A DNA stretch of 64,000 bases from Neurospora tetraspora (Eukaryota; Ascomycota; Sordariomycetes; Sordariales; Sordariaceae): NCBI RefSeq assembly GCF_033439725.1, contig NW_026944385.1, positions 2,203,001-2,267,000 on the forward strand, in the 5' to 3' direction. The notes beneath the pieces were generated by a model. The model was given only the letters and a program-made list of their open reading frames with translations, searched no databases and had not been told where the DNA came from. Positions 38,220-49,927 of the stretch are shown here, piece after piece. Both the position numbers and the translations under genes were made by a program. Position 1 is the stretch's first letter; each line of letters starts with the position of its first letter.

Positions 38220-39438
38220 TCCAGGGTTCAACTGCAGTAGGATCGCCAGACACCTGCATCTCCCAACAAGCAGGTCATCGAATCAGTGTTTGATGCTGAA
38301 TGGGAAAGGTCAAGGGCCTCAATTGGACTGGACCACCAAAAGGGTATAGAGTTCGCTCCACAGAGACCGGCCAACGGTTGATCGGCTCCTAGGAATATCC
38401 TGTGTTGACCAAGTCCTTTTCCAGGAAAAAGATTCGCCAGTTAGCCAAAACAATCGACGGTCCCTTACGCAGGGGGTTTTGGATGAAACGTGGAGATGGA
38501 TGTTTCGAGCTGAAAGAAGCCTTTTTCGGCACTCCGACGTTTCTTGGCACTCTGTCCCATCGGTGGGATGGCAAGGAGGGGGGCAGCTGATCCGCTTGCG
38601 TTGGTCGGCGTTGAAGCCTAACGGCTAGAGGATCTACCGACAATCTTTCCGTGGAAGCCTCACAGAAACAAGCAACAAGGCTGTGATCCTTGCAGCCCAA
38701 CTCAATTTTGACTCTGGGAGACCAGCTACCCGGAATGTCGGATATACCCCAGAGGGTTCAGAGTGCTGGCCACGGGGTCAAGGAGCATTTCGAACCCCCA
38801 TTCCAAGTCGAAGAATCTTTCGATCACCGGCTTGGCGAAGCAGTTCTTCAGTTTGGACGAGTGACGTGGCTTTGGAGCCGGCACACGCAGAGCGTCATAT
38901 CAGACAAAACAAAACGTTCCTGGGCTCCTGTGTTACCCCATTTTTACCCATGCTAAACCATGCATAGCATGCTGCCTGCACGCCGCGTTTCTCAAAGGGT
39001 CCTTAGTGGCTCCAGTCTTTTTTTTCTTCAGCCGCTGCAGACAATTCCTGCTTTCTGCTATGGTCGTACAAAAAGCTGCAAGATAAGGGCAGCGGATGGA
39101 CGAAATGGGAATGCCTTCACGCGTTTGATCGGCTCGATGCTCGACCGGCGACAGTGGAGAGGGCAGAGCAAGTTGAGGCTCCGCGTGGACTGAAAGTGTC
39201 CACCCAGGTTTTTTTTTTTCAATTTTTTTCAATTTTTTTTTCATATTTTGTTTTTTTCATTTTCTTTTTTTTTGTCTTAGATGTTAAGGCACCTAGCCCC
39301 GGGTCCTCTCCCACTACCTACGCAAAGGGGAAGAAAGGCAAAACCTCACTTCCGAAGTCCTTGAACTCACTTCACGCTCCTCATTGACCAGTTTCAACAC
39401 TGTAGCATCTCATATATCACATCTCGTATCTGTCCAAC
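38220..39438. other. Intergenic DNA with a poly-T-rich tract
   Basis: Composition returns to normal after the retrotransposons. No gene is supported. Runs of T broken by CAA and CAT fill about 39208-39275, within 240 bp of the next start codon; it may be a nucleosome-poor promoter tract or just a microsatellite. Confidence 0.45.
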
Positions 39439-40956
39439 ATGCTCGTGGACATGGGTCACCTTCACGTTCACATCCACAAAATCAGCCGGTCACGCTCATG
39501 CCAAAAACTCAAAGAAGAAGACAACAGGAGATTCAGCATAGCTTCCGCTCTCCATCAACACATCAAAGACCTCCCCGCGCCAGCGCACGAGTTCGATCCT
39601 TCGTCGCCCGCCAAATCCAACTTCACCAGGAGCAGCAGCAACAAGATCCCAGTAAGGCCTGCCCTGCCAGCCATCTCCACCATGAAGTTCTGGGACAAGA
39701 TCTTCCGTCCAGCAATGCGTGAGCTGCAGAAGCGGGAGGGCCCGTGCTGTCCGTTGCCCGAGTACAACATCCGACACAGATCCAGCTGGGAAGAAGTGGA
39801 GGACTGTCTCGTACAGGCGAGGGAGCGTTACGACGGGGATCTTGGCCGACGCCGAGGAAGGTTTAAAGATCGGTGTCGCCAGGTGGCCGATTACGGCCAT
39901 GTAGGAGTTCAGGCCATCGAGTTTGCCAAGGACCTGGAATATATGTCGGTGGTTATGGGGATTGTTAAGCTGCTTGTTGATGTAAGTATGGAAGGCGGGA
40001 AGCGATCAAGAATCCATGTCCACAAAAGAGATGATGCTAAATGGGCTCTCATCTTACAGGCAGCAATCGTAGCATCAAGAGTACGCGAACATGCTAGGGC
40101 ATCTCTCGACCTCAGAGCCCTCAAGCGGCAATTCGCCCAAATTGAGGTCCTCCTGATGCTCCATCCAAAGGACAAGAACATCCAGGAAGCGGCAACCGCT
40201 CTTGTGGTTGACATCCTCGAAGCTATCGAAGAAGGAATCGCCTTCTTCGTCAAGCCGAAACGTGAGTTGCCACCGCCGGTTTCCCTGGAAAAGTCATCCA
40301 ATTGACCCTGCTCTGCAGACCGACGTGCCATGGCAGCCATAGCCCACGGTGACCAATATCAGCAAAGATTTCTCAACAAGCTGGAAAGCGTCAGAGTGAG
40401 CTGCGAGTGGCTCAAAGAGAACGGGCATTTTTCCAGCACGTACTTGATGATTCATGCTTTCAAGAAGCTTCTCGAAGGTGAGCAGTGATATCTCAGTTTC
40501 CGCACAATGAACGCACAAATTTACTCGACGTGGGACAGATCAAGAAGCAAACAGAGGCACAAAACTTGCACTGGGACAGGCACAACGGATGGGGGAATTT
40601 GGAAGTACGTAATTGGTATTGCATAGCTTGACCAAGGTCCTGACATTAACGTTGCTCTAGTTGCCTGTCCCCGAACCAGTCACTTGGAACTACTCGCCTC
40701 AAGGTTGGAAGGCGGCCTTGACCGTCTTGAGGCCTTCGGCCATAAGCTCGAGTCTGGAGTGTTGCGAGCCCTATGCAGCATCTCGTCGAGTGTCTCTCAT
40801 ATGCATGGCGTAGAGGGACAACATCAACTCAGCTTGGAGCAAGAGGTGAAAGGACAGAATCACCTCTTCCGAGTCATTTCGGAAGGAGTCCTTTCGGAAG
40901 TGAAAATGTTGGAGGATGAATCTGATGACGAGAGTGAGGAGGTGTTCTCGGACTGA
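39439..40956 (+). CDS. DUF7708-like protein (domain of fungal NLR-type proteins) without a NACHT domain
   Basis: Five exons (39439-39981, 40060-40261, 40319-40477, 40539-40604, 40661-40956) join in frame to 421 residues. All introns are 56-78 bp with GT..AG borders. After a basic 95-residue N-terminus comes a helical region from about residue 115: SSWEEVEDCLVQARERYDG, a gap, then EYMSVVMGIVKLLVDAAIVASRV and an acidic amphipathic stretch ending in IEEGIAFFVKPK. This pattern resembles DUF7708, the helical domain at the N-terminus of fungal NACHT/STAND proteins that act in non-self recognition. No P-loop, ankyrin or WD region follows. The C-terminus is coiled-coil-like and ends in a run of Asp/Glu. 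Intron 1 is 78 bp, in frame and stop-free, so an unspliced transcript would encode 26 extra residues. The domain call is by memory of the pattern, without a profile search. Confidence 0.7.
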
Positions 40957-41212
40957 ACGGGGCATGATCGTGAGTTGAAACTTTAGAAACCGGCATTGGC
41001 GTTTTGGTGTTTTGCTTCGGGGCTTGGGGCTTGGAAAGAAAAATGGTTGGGTAACATGGCGAGGGCTGGTCCCCGACACCAAGTTATGAGGTTGCTATGT
41101 GATATCTCCAGTGTTATGGGTCTTGGACGGAGTTGGAAAATATACCCGGTGCTTGGACGAGCCTAAACGCTCTCAAACTCTATTAGGCCGAAATCTCGTA
41201 TTTGAGAAGTGA

Positions 41213-42192
41213 TCAGTGTAAGTTAAATGTCTCAATGGTAGGCCACAGTGACGACTTGTGGACTATCTTGATCCTGAGTGTTGCATGACCGAGCTTCTTG
41301 CATCTCAAAAATATGCCATAATCTGGGAAGCTGCATTCCCCGCCATAGGGCTTCCAGATCAAATGCTCCCTGCTACGGGGGGCGGTTCGAGAGTAAATGG
41401 GATCGCAGCCGATCTCAAACTTAGCACCGCTGGAATGTGCCTCTTCGACATGGAATGGTTTCCTCGGGTGGGTTTCAGGTTGGAACGTCATCTGGATGTG
41501 CTCAATTTGACCTTCCTCCCTGAACAGTGGGATTTCCGATTGCTCCAAGCCGACAGTGACCTTCGGAACTTGAGAGATGGTGCCCTTGTGTTCTTTCATA
41601 GCTGTGTCGAGAGCTGAAGCGAGCCGCTTGATATCAACGAGCGGGTTTTCCGGGTCTTCTTCTCGCTCTAAACCGAGGACGTTAGCTGATGATGCTTATA
41701 TCACCTTGAGTGGACGTCTTACTTACTGCCGCTTGACCGGATCTCAATCGCAGTCGTCCATCTTACCCAGATTGCTACGGTGCAGCGTTCATAGACGGAG
41801 GAGTCGGTACACTCAATCTCGACTGCATGGTTTCCCAGTCCCTCGCATTTCAGCGCATACACCGAATCGCTCCCACGATCGTCGATGAACTCATCCATAG
41901 CCCTGAGGGCATTATAATGGCTGCAACACTGAGTAATATTCACCTCCAATGAATTCAAGTCGGCTCCGGTGTGGAGGGAGAGGCATTGATTAAAGCCATG
42001 CCTGGAGTAGCCAGGGTCAACCCCATATTTCGTGAGCGGGACTCCTGGAATATTCACGCGGCAGATGTTATCCAGTGTGTCAGGATCCAAAGGAAAAAGG
42101 GTGGTAGTGTCCGGCTCTCCGAAATCCTCATTTTTGCATTCGGCAATGAGTGATTGAGTGTAAAATAACGAGACGTCGTCATCAGATTCCAT
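41213..42192 (-). CDS. Unknown paralogous family, member A
   Basis: Minus-strand exons 42192-41727 and 41667-41213 join in phase 1 across a 59-bp GTAAGT..TAG intron (306 residues). The frame is open upstream to an ATG at 42309, but the start at 42192 matches where the other members begin. Family marks are SLIAECKNEDF, FPLDPDTLDNICRVNIPG, VNITQCCSHYNALRAM, AIWVRWTTAIEI at the end of exon 1, then ALDTAMKEHKGTISQVPK and IKIVHKSSLWP in exon 2. No signal peptide or membrane segment is seen. It diverges most from the others in the middle of exon 2. A TATATATA box lies at 42356-42363 on the same strand. I do not recognise the family. It is transcribed towards the DUF7708-like gene. Confidence 0.8.
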
Positions 42193-42309
42193 GGCCTGCA
42201 ACGAAGTGGTGGACCGTGTTGGCCACTCGAGAAGAGGTAAGGTGCTGAGTGTCCTTGAAGTTCCAGGAGCTTGGCGAAGTAGTTGTGAAGCCGAGTTGTT
42301 GGACGTCAA

Positions 42310-43624
42310 GGAGAAAAGTAAGAGTACATAACGGTGGAGGGGAAGAAAAGAAGGTTATATATACCCGTAATGGGTGAGTAGAGGTCCAGCCAGCGGTTGC
42401 CTAATCCTTGACTTTCTAAGCCGTTCGAACCTACCTGTTCAAACGGTTATTCAATAGTAAAAGAACCACTCAAACTCTTCCAACATTTGATTTCCCAAAC
42501 GCTTGATCTTTGGGAATGGTCAAGGAATGGTTGAATGACAGGATTTACACAATTTCAAATTGCCAAACGCCTGGAAAATCAAACTTTGTGGTCCGCTGAC
42601 CGTGTGTACAAATTCAAGTATTGGGCAAGCGTTGGAATTTTTAGCAACGGCCAGATTGCTGTTGCCGCCCCGTTGGCCAGACCTTCCTGCTTTGGTACGG
42701 ACCTCGCCTGACGAGGTCACACCCCAAATTTGGTAGTTGAGGCTTGATGAAGGATGATGAGTAACCGGTTTACTATTGAGACGAAAGCAGAAACGGCGGT
42801 CAGCTATCTAGTTCGAAGGTATTCGATTCCCGAGAGCACACTACTCTCGAGCTTCCCTGGGCATCGTGGTCATCCAATGAACAGTGACACTGTGGCAGGA
42901 GATTCGTGAGACAACAAAACGATTGCGGAAGAGTAAAAAAGCTGGAGTCTCCAGCACAAAGAATTTTGTATCGCATAAGAAGGAGGGAGACAGGAACTCC
43001 GGGGTCGTGTACCACAGGTCGTCCCCAACTGCTACCTCTACCTATCATCTGGTAAAAAAATTAGAGAGTAACGTCCGCCGGGCCGAGTTGGAGCCCTCTT
43101 GCTCTTTCCTCTGAGTCGTCTCACTATCGGATAAGTGAAAGAACCACCCACGATGCTTCAATGACGTCAGGTACATCTGGCCTGCCACGAAGTGCTGGGC
43201 AGCAGAATTTGACGCAGTCGCTCTGTTCATCATCGGCAAGAGCAGGAGCAGATCGCAAGTCGGTGCTTAGCTACCGTCCACAAGCGGAAGGGGCGTTCAG
43301 CTTGCCCCCTCCTGTGGGCAACTCTGACAAGAAATATGAGGAAGGTACGATGAGAATCTGAAATGAGAAAGAGCATCCGGTGAGGGTTATGAGGTGCACC
43401 CTCGCACTTTCCCGGGCTCGCGGACCGTGGATACAGCTTTCACTTCCCACTCACGATCCCACTCACAATTTCTTCCCAAGCATGGCCGAATCCTCCCTCC
43501 TCTTTTTCCATCCGTCTCACATTCACGACCACCTGTCCTGCCTAGTCGAGCAGGATCAACGCTTTCCAACTGCTCACTCGATCACCCTCTACGAACACGA
43601 CCTTTCCCAATTTCACTAGCAGCG
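42310..43624. promoter_or_regulatory. Divergent intergenic region between family members A and B, with a CRE
   Basis: It serves as promoter for both the minus-strand member A and the plus-strand member B. A perfect TGACGTCA lies at 43162-43169, about 460 bp before the start of B. The leader before B is CT-rich. No further gene is supported. Confidence 0.45.
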
Positions 43625-44726
43625 ATGTCGATACCACCTGACAAAGCTGAGCTTGCCGAGCTGCTTGCTCCATCCGTCGAGTCCATCATTGCCAAGGCTC
43701 GGCACGAGGACTTTCCATGGAGTCGCGGTATGCTCACCACCCACCTCTCCTTGGATCCTACCACTCTGGGAGTTCTCTGTCGAGTCAACCTCCCGAAAAT
43801 CCTTGTTCGGAGAGATTACTACTGTGATGTTTTCGAGGACTACGGTCTTGAACGCACAATCGAGTTCACCTGTCGACCAAACAGCCCTACGAATCCCGAC
43901 CAATCTCCAGGTAGACTATGTGTGACGATTAGGCAGTGCAACAGCTACTTGAATGCCGTTAAGTCAATGAGGGACGCTCTTTGGGCAAAGGGCCGCAAGG
44001 GTTGGACTGAATATGGGTCTGCGAGATATAGACTTGGGAATTACAGCCTGGAGAATCAAAAAGGAACGGGATTCATTTGGGTGCGGTTGACCACCGTAGT
44101 CGAGTTACTGTACACCAACCACACAGGCCAGTCTAGTGGTAAGTGATACTTGTTACACATCGTATCTTGAGGAAACAAAAACATCAGAAACTGACCATTG
44201 AGCAATCTCTCCAGGTTCGAGCACGGGTCTGGTCATAGACGTTAGACGGCTTGCGACGGCACTCGACCAAGCGATGAAAGACCACGAAGGGCCTATATCG
44301 ACTGTTCCAAAGGGATATATTAGGAGTGCGACCATCCCGCCCGGCTTCACTCTCGACAAGCTGGAGCTACTGAGGTTTGAGTTTTGCCCAAGCACCGATT
44401 ACCACAGGGAGTTCGTGTTGTACCAAGAAGAGAAGGCCTTCGAGGTGATTAAAGCAGCCAACTACGGTCCGGTTGAGGGTAGAACGGCTGAAGGTGTCGT
44501 TGAGAACGAGCTTGAGGTGGTCTGTCGGAAGGTGAAAGCGAAAGCGCAGCTGGTCATTCGAATTGCTCATAAGACTTCGATGTGGCCTGCGGAGAAGGTG
44601 TTTGATCTGCAATGTTACAGTCGCTTTGATAGATCCGACACCGACGAAGGCTCGGATTGCCTTACGAGCTTAGAAAGCTTGGAGAGGTTAGAAAGCATTC
44701 TGAAAGATGAGCCAGCTAGTTCATGA
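43625..44726 (+). CDS. Unknown paralogous family, member B
   Basis: Exons 43625-44138 and 44215-44726 join in phase 1 across a 76-bp GTAAGT..CAG intron and give 341 residues. The frame is open upstream, but the ATG at 43625 (MSIPPDKAELAELLAPS) aligns with the starts of C and D. Shared blocks are SVESIIAKARHEDF, LSLDPTTLGVLCRVNLPK, VTIRQCNSYLNAVKSM, LGNYSLENQ, then FIWVRLTTVVEL at the exon end. Exon 2 carries ATALDQAMKDHEGPISTVPK, YHREF and LVIRIAHKTSMWP. The tail after residue 305 is Ser/Asp/Glu-rich and unique to B. The protein is soluble-looking and has no known domain that I can name. This is the most complete member of the group. Confidence 0.85.
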
Positions 44727-45770
44727 GGGCTGTCAGCTTAGATCTACAGGGTTATGAAAGATGGCGGAAGAAGAGTAGATTGCCATTAGTGATGATGGGA
44801 ATCGAGCGTGCTACAGTCCCTTGGGCTGAGTCATTTCACAGGAAATGACCTTCCGCTGTATGAAGTTAGCCATGTATTGCTCCGCGAAGGTGTCGTGTGT
44901 TGCTGCGATGGAAAAGCTGATATGGGAGACTAAAGTGGGTGAACAAACAAACTGAGACGGGCCTACCTCGATGAGACGGGGAGCAAGTCGCAGACCCGCA
45001 GACGGCAAAGGGGAAAGGGACTAACAGGGAGCGGTTATGAATAAGATGATGTTGAGATGGAAAGAGCAAGATACGGTGTAAATTTGGCGCAGATACTTCA
45101 AGCTCGTGTGGTCAACTCGTCTTCTGGTAAATATAAAACTGCAATTGCTAGAGATTTCCTCGCCTGGCAAGAGGCAGGACAACAAATCCGTTTCCGTTTG
45201 TTGGGGGTTCTATCGAATAAGGAAAACTCTATCTTGAGGCGAAGAATGAAATGAACTCCCGACCGAAGTTCAGCATCATCAAGGTGTTTGGCTTGTGGCG
45301 GGTTATTAGGCAGCAGAGCCTCGCACAGAGTTCATAGCTCGTCCGATTTGATCAGTAGTTGAGATAAAAGAGAGAGTTTTTTTCCTGCTCACCGTCGGTA
45401 AGCAGGCAACGTAAATGGATGAATAGTCATGACAACAAACGAAACAAGTTTTACCGTAGATCCTTCATCCCTTTCCCCGTAGGTGTTCGAGATGATTGCG
45501 AGAACTGCGCACCTCTCTGCCTCCAGTTGATCAGATTGGATGGAGTAGATGTGGGTTCAAGGAGAGGTCGACCTCTCACTCATCAAGTATAAATATCTCC
45601 CTCACCCCCGCGAGAATATCCTGTTTCTTCTCCTTCTATACCTCGACTCCTATCTCCTCACTTGTCTTTCAGTACAACAACATCGACGGACAACATCACC
45701 CCAGCCTCACTTAGTGACCAGTCCTTGCCGCAACGCACCGCCCCCCCCCCTCCACCGTCATTTGCCAACG
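44727..45770. promoter_or_regulatory. Intergenic region between members B and C, with a TATA box
   Basis: No gene is supported. TATAAATA lies at 45588-45595, about 175 bp before the ATG of member C. The leader is pyrimidine-rich and contains a run of C (45741-45750). Confidence 0.5.
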
Positions 45771-46738
45771 ATGTCAGGACCAGACCCCAAAGCTCAAGTC
45801 GCTCAGCTACTTGCCCCTTCAATTGAATCCATCATCGCAAAGGGCCTGAACGAAGATTTTCCCGATGGTCACGAATGCCGCGTCACTCATCTTCCCTTGG
45901 ATATCAGCACTCTCCAGGCCATTTGCTGCATGAACCTTCCCAAGGCTCTTGTTGAACGCTACAGTGACCGCGCAGAATTCACTAACCATGGATTTCGGCA
46001 AATGCTCTACTTGAATTGCGAACGAAAGGATTCATCCGGGCCTGGCGACTCTGTCTATGACCTGAATGTGACAGTCACCCAGTGTAACAGTCACCCAGTG
46101 TAACAGCTACGTCAAGGCCATCAAGGCAATGAAGGATGAGCCCCTGGAATTTCACGATTGGCGAACTTACGGACCTACGAAAAACAACAAGCTTGGAAAC
46201 TATGCCCTCGAGTCAGCTGATGGATCGCGCCTTATCTGGGTCCGGTATACTACAGTTGTTGAGTTGTGGGTTGAGGATGAAGACTGCAGTAAGTGATTTC
46301 CGGAACCTCCATTGAACCAAGAGAATGTTTCTGATTGTTTTATTATAACCAGACAACTGCACGTGTCCTTGGATAGATATAGGACGTATTGCTGCAGCGC
46401 TTGACAAAGCCATGACGGAACACGAAGGATCTGTATCTGCGGTGCCGAAGTCGAGCATTTACCGGGCCAGTCTACCAGAACGCTTCACTGTCGGCGAATC
46501 CCAGCTGATAGAGTTCCGCCTTTCAGGGGATATGCATTCCCATAGGGAGTTCAAGCTGGAGTCTGACAAGGCCAATGCCTTTGTTGTGGTGGTGAACGGC
46601 CTTGAACGCACAGAAGGTTCTTTCGACACCGAGTTCAGCGTGATCTGCCGAAAGAAAGCGGAGACAAAGCTTGTTATTCGAACAGCCCACAAGTCTTCGC
46701 TTTGGCCCAGAAAGCACGTTTATGTGTTGAACTCTTGA
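45771..46738 (+). pseudogene. Unknown paralogous family, member C, frameshifted by a 16-bp tandem duplication
   Basis: Exons would be 45771-46288 and 46353-46738, joined in phase 1 across a 64-bp GTAAGT..CAG intron, as in B and D. The start (MSGPDPKAQVAQLLAPS), SIESIIAKGLNEDF and LPLDISTLQAICCMNLPK match the family. At the conserved VTQCNS block the 16-mer cagtcacccagtgtaa occurs twice in a row (46072-46087 and 46088-46103). The second copy brings a stop in frame at 46101-46103 and shifts what follows. Beyond it the family blocks resume in the other frame (IWVRYTTVVEL; AAALDKAMTEHEGSVSAVPK; LVIRTAHKSSLWP). Exon 2 and both splice sites are otherwise intact, so the break looks recent. An assembly error is the main alternative. 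Confidence 0.82.
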
Positions 46739-48765
46739 GCGGTGGCCTGGATGAATAGGACAGAGGAGGAATGGTCAGATACACAGCAGCTCGTTTCTGA
46801 GTGTTGAAAAGCAAAGCGGGCGATGGACGGCCAACTTGTGCACGCACCAGTTGCGTCATGGGATGCGGAGGACGTTCGTTCTGAGTGAGCGCAGACATAT
46901 CACGGCGTTCTGGTGAGGGGATCAAGTTGAGGTTGTTCGCCAGGAGCCTCTGGGCGCTACCCGTGGGCAGGATACCGTGGCAGGGTGTGATATCGAGATC
47001 GGCAGTGGTTGCGCTGGGAATTAGATGATGGCTGAAGTATTGGGCGTTACGAACCTCTACAGAGTTAGCAATCCAACATCTGCATACTTTGAGCTTTTCC
47101 CCAAAATCTGGAAAGAAATGAAAGCGGTCTATCCCGCTCCTTGATGGCCTCAACGAGGAGGCTCCTTGTTCCGGTCTCCTTGAGGCTCTCTGCAGGTCTG
47201 ACAGTCTAGACCGTGAACCTGGGAGCAAGTCGGCCGTGAACTCGGAACCTGTGTCTTGCAAAGACTTGGCGATGAGGAGGACTGGCATCTGGCATTCACT
47301 CATCTCCAAAATGCACTTTTATGAGCATGCCAACCATCGGTCCAGATCTTTCAGGTCTCTTTGAACTGTCGCGTGGTTTTGTTTCTCGCAAACAACAACC
47401 GGGAGGCTCGGTAGGTAGGTAGGCAAAGGGAAACAAGGTCTTTCGTATTTCGTCACCCCCTCCCGGCACTTGCCTATCAACAATGGACGGATGGGAAAGA
47501 GTCTGAGACATCCGTCGGACAATCTTCACGAATCTTGGGAATGCCAAGGGGTTCGGAGCAGTAGATGTAACGGCTTGGCGAATTGTCTGTATCGAGTTCG
47601 GGCTACATCGTGAGATGAGCTGACAGGGCGGTGGTGACGGCAGCCACATACATAGCGGACTGCTTGTGCTTGGCGTTCGGTGGCCGGTCTCAATATGAAC
47701 TTGATGCTGCGGCTAAAGGTGAGGTAGTAGTAGTATTGTCAGTTGCGTGCCAACGTTGGAACGAGAAGAAGGGGGGATGAAGAAAAAGGGGCCCGGGACG
47801 GCGAGGGTTTGAGGGTTAGGGTTAGTAATGGTCATTCTGACCAGGTCAGCTTGGAAGTTCCAGCAGTCCACATTCAGCTCGTTGAACCTTCAGGAGCGCC
47901 GGCAGTCAGCGGTTTCCGTGATAGAGCCCGGGTTCCTTATGGAGACCTTGACGAGTAAGAGCGGAAGATGGCGGTCGTGATTGACGTCGTTATGGCTCGG
48001 ATGTTGCGGGCTGTCTGTCAGATTTGCCATGCCGGCGTTTCGTCTCCCAATTCCGATCTTGCTCTAGGAACGGTGGTGCAACCATCTAGTCGAGGCATTC
48101 TCAATTCGTGGTAGCTAAGCAAGTTGTGTATTTCTTGGCTTGTCAGTTTGTCTCTCGACTACTGTATCGCATCGCTGGATCGCTGGATCGCTGGATCGCT
48201 GTGCTACTCCAAGTTTGCGTCAGTCAGGTTTTGTCCATATCGTTGTCGACGCGCACAGCGTCTCTTGGCAGGGAGGCATTGCGCGACTCAAGAGTAGTAG
48301 TGAAGAGTCGAGGGGGGAATGATGTGATATTACCTCCTGTCGATGACCTGGCATTGGGCGGCGAGATTGCAAACATCAAAGTCCCTACCCCTTTGAGCGA
48401 TGTCAATATTAGTGCCGAGTCGTGCCAGGCAGACCGATAGTCTGTATTGCTCGTGTGCGTAATGGCCGCTAGATTCTTGGAAGCGCAGATCATCATGATA
48501 AGGTTGTCCGGAGTGGTCGGCGGGTTGAACTGCGCCCTGATGGAATTGTTATGTGGTGGCTGTTTGGGACCTGCAATGGCTTGGGACATTGCGTATTTCC
48601 AAGGCCTCGCAGGGCAGAGTTGTGGATGATGGAGCGATCTCGCGATGGGCAATCTGCCAAGGCAAGCCCCCGTCTTGGCGCTTCATCTGTGGTTTGGGAC
48701 CAAGACTCTGGCGGTTGCCAGTGGTTTGAAGCTGTGTGAGGCTGTGAAACTGCGTGCGTACCTTA
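46739..48765. other. Intergenic DNA with short simple repeats
   Basis: Minus-strand frames (46674-47309, 47296-47649, 48224-48652) are open but have no domain, and I cannot link them by splicing. AGGGTTAGGGTTAG, about two telomere-type units, lies at 47812-47825. Four copies of ATCGCTGG lie at 48171-48201. Confidence 0.4.
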
Positions 48766-49328
48766 TTAGATCAGGAAGACGGGACCTTGCAAGACGGAAG
48801 TGTCAAGGCTAGAGTTGCCCGTCTCACAGGTTGTTGAGGTGTTGATGATGAGCCGCTCGATTGCGCCTGCTGCCGAATCGGGCCGGCGGGTCACGATGCC
48901 AAGCCAAGGATCTGCAGCGAGGATTAGGTGTCGGCTTGGCGACCGCCCAGAGACCGCCAAGCGTGCAGTACTGTATTGTTGAGATTAGAGGTCGATTGGA
49001 AAGAGATGCCAATCTTGTGGGCGGAAAATACCGTTGCGTAGACAATTGCTGTTGCTATTGCCAAGAGACCAAGACCCAAGCGACATGGTGGCCCGTGTAG
49101 CGATGCTTGGCCCAACTTCCTCCTTACAACCCCGGATTTGCGACAGGCATGCCTCGTCAAGTTGGAAATGATGACACTATCAAAAATAGCTTCATGTGAT
49201 ATCTCCATCAATCGGGGTGTGTTGGCAGTGGATAGTGGTGAACTCGTGAGCAGTGCAAGAGTCGCACTCGGCAGCAACCCCGCAGCAGATATCCTGAGGT
49301 GCCGAGCTACAGGTGCCGAAGGGTGCAA
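48766..49328 (-). pseudogene. Possible membrane-protein gene fragment
   Basis: On the minus strand the frame at 49328-48924 contains RRKLGQASLHGPP followed by a hydrophobic segment LGLGLLAIATAIVYATVFSA and HKIGISFQSTS (about 49110-48990). This layout resembles one membrane segment of large fungal multi-pass proteins. A second frame at 48960-48766 reads PWLGIVTRRPDSAAGAIERL. No clean splice pair joins them and no start is clear. It may be a decayed gene or part of one with more exons; the family is not recognised. Confidence 0.25.
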
Positions 49329-49927
49329 GAGGAGTGGAACTCGAGCTTGCCCTGTTCGTCAAGGTGTACAACAACGCGCCCGTGACACCACACTACAAGT
49401 GGGCTGCAATGGCACTGAATGGGCATAGCGCCCACCATGTGCGCCATTTGGGGTCCAATCTGAGCCAATCTGATCGTGCCGGTCCATCATGTTGCCAAGA
49501 AATAAGCATCATGAACACTCCAAGACACCACCGTTCGCTGCATCGCCGACTCCATGCCCGTGGTTGTGCGCCGGGCATTGGTGATTCTGGTGGGGGTCCG
49601 CGTGTCTCCTCCATCTTCTTCGTCAGCCCGTATGCAGCCCGCTCTCTGTCTTGGCTTGGAGCTTGGCTTTTGTGATCTCCATGACCAGTGTCATATTCCT
49701 CCTCCATTACATTTAAAGGCCTCATTCCCAGGCCTCTCCTCCTCCTCTTCCACTTCGAATCCCATCTTACATCTCCAACAACAAAAACGTCTTCAGAGCT
49801 TCTTCTCTTTGGGTAAACCCCTCACAGTCAGATACATACACCAATCTATCTCTCTTAACATTCAAGTCAATTCTCTTACCACACCTACTTCACCACTCAG
49901 TCAACTCAAAACAAACAAACATCCAAA

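Noticed and set aside
46674-47309. 211-codon minus-strand frame downstream of family member C
   Set aside because: It overlaps the 3' end of member C, has no domain and no conserved-looking segments.
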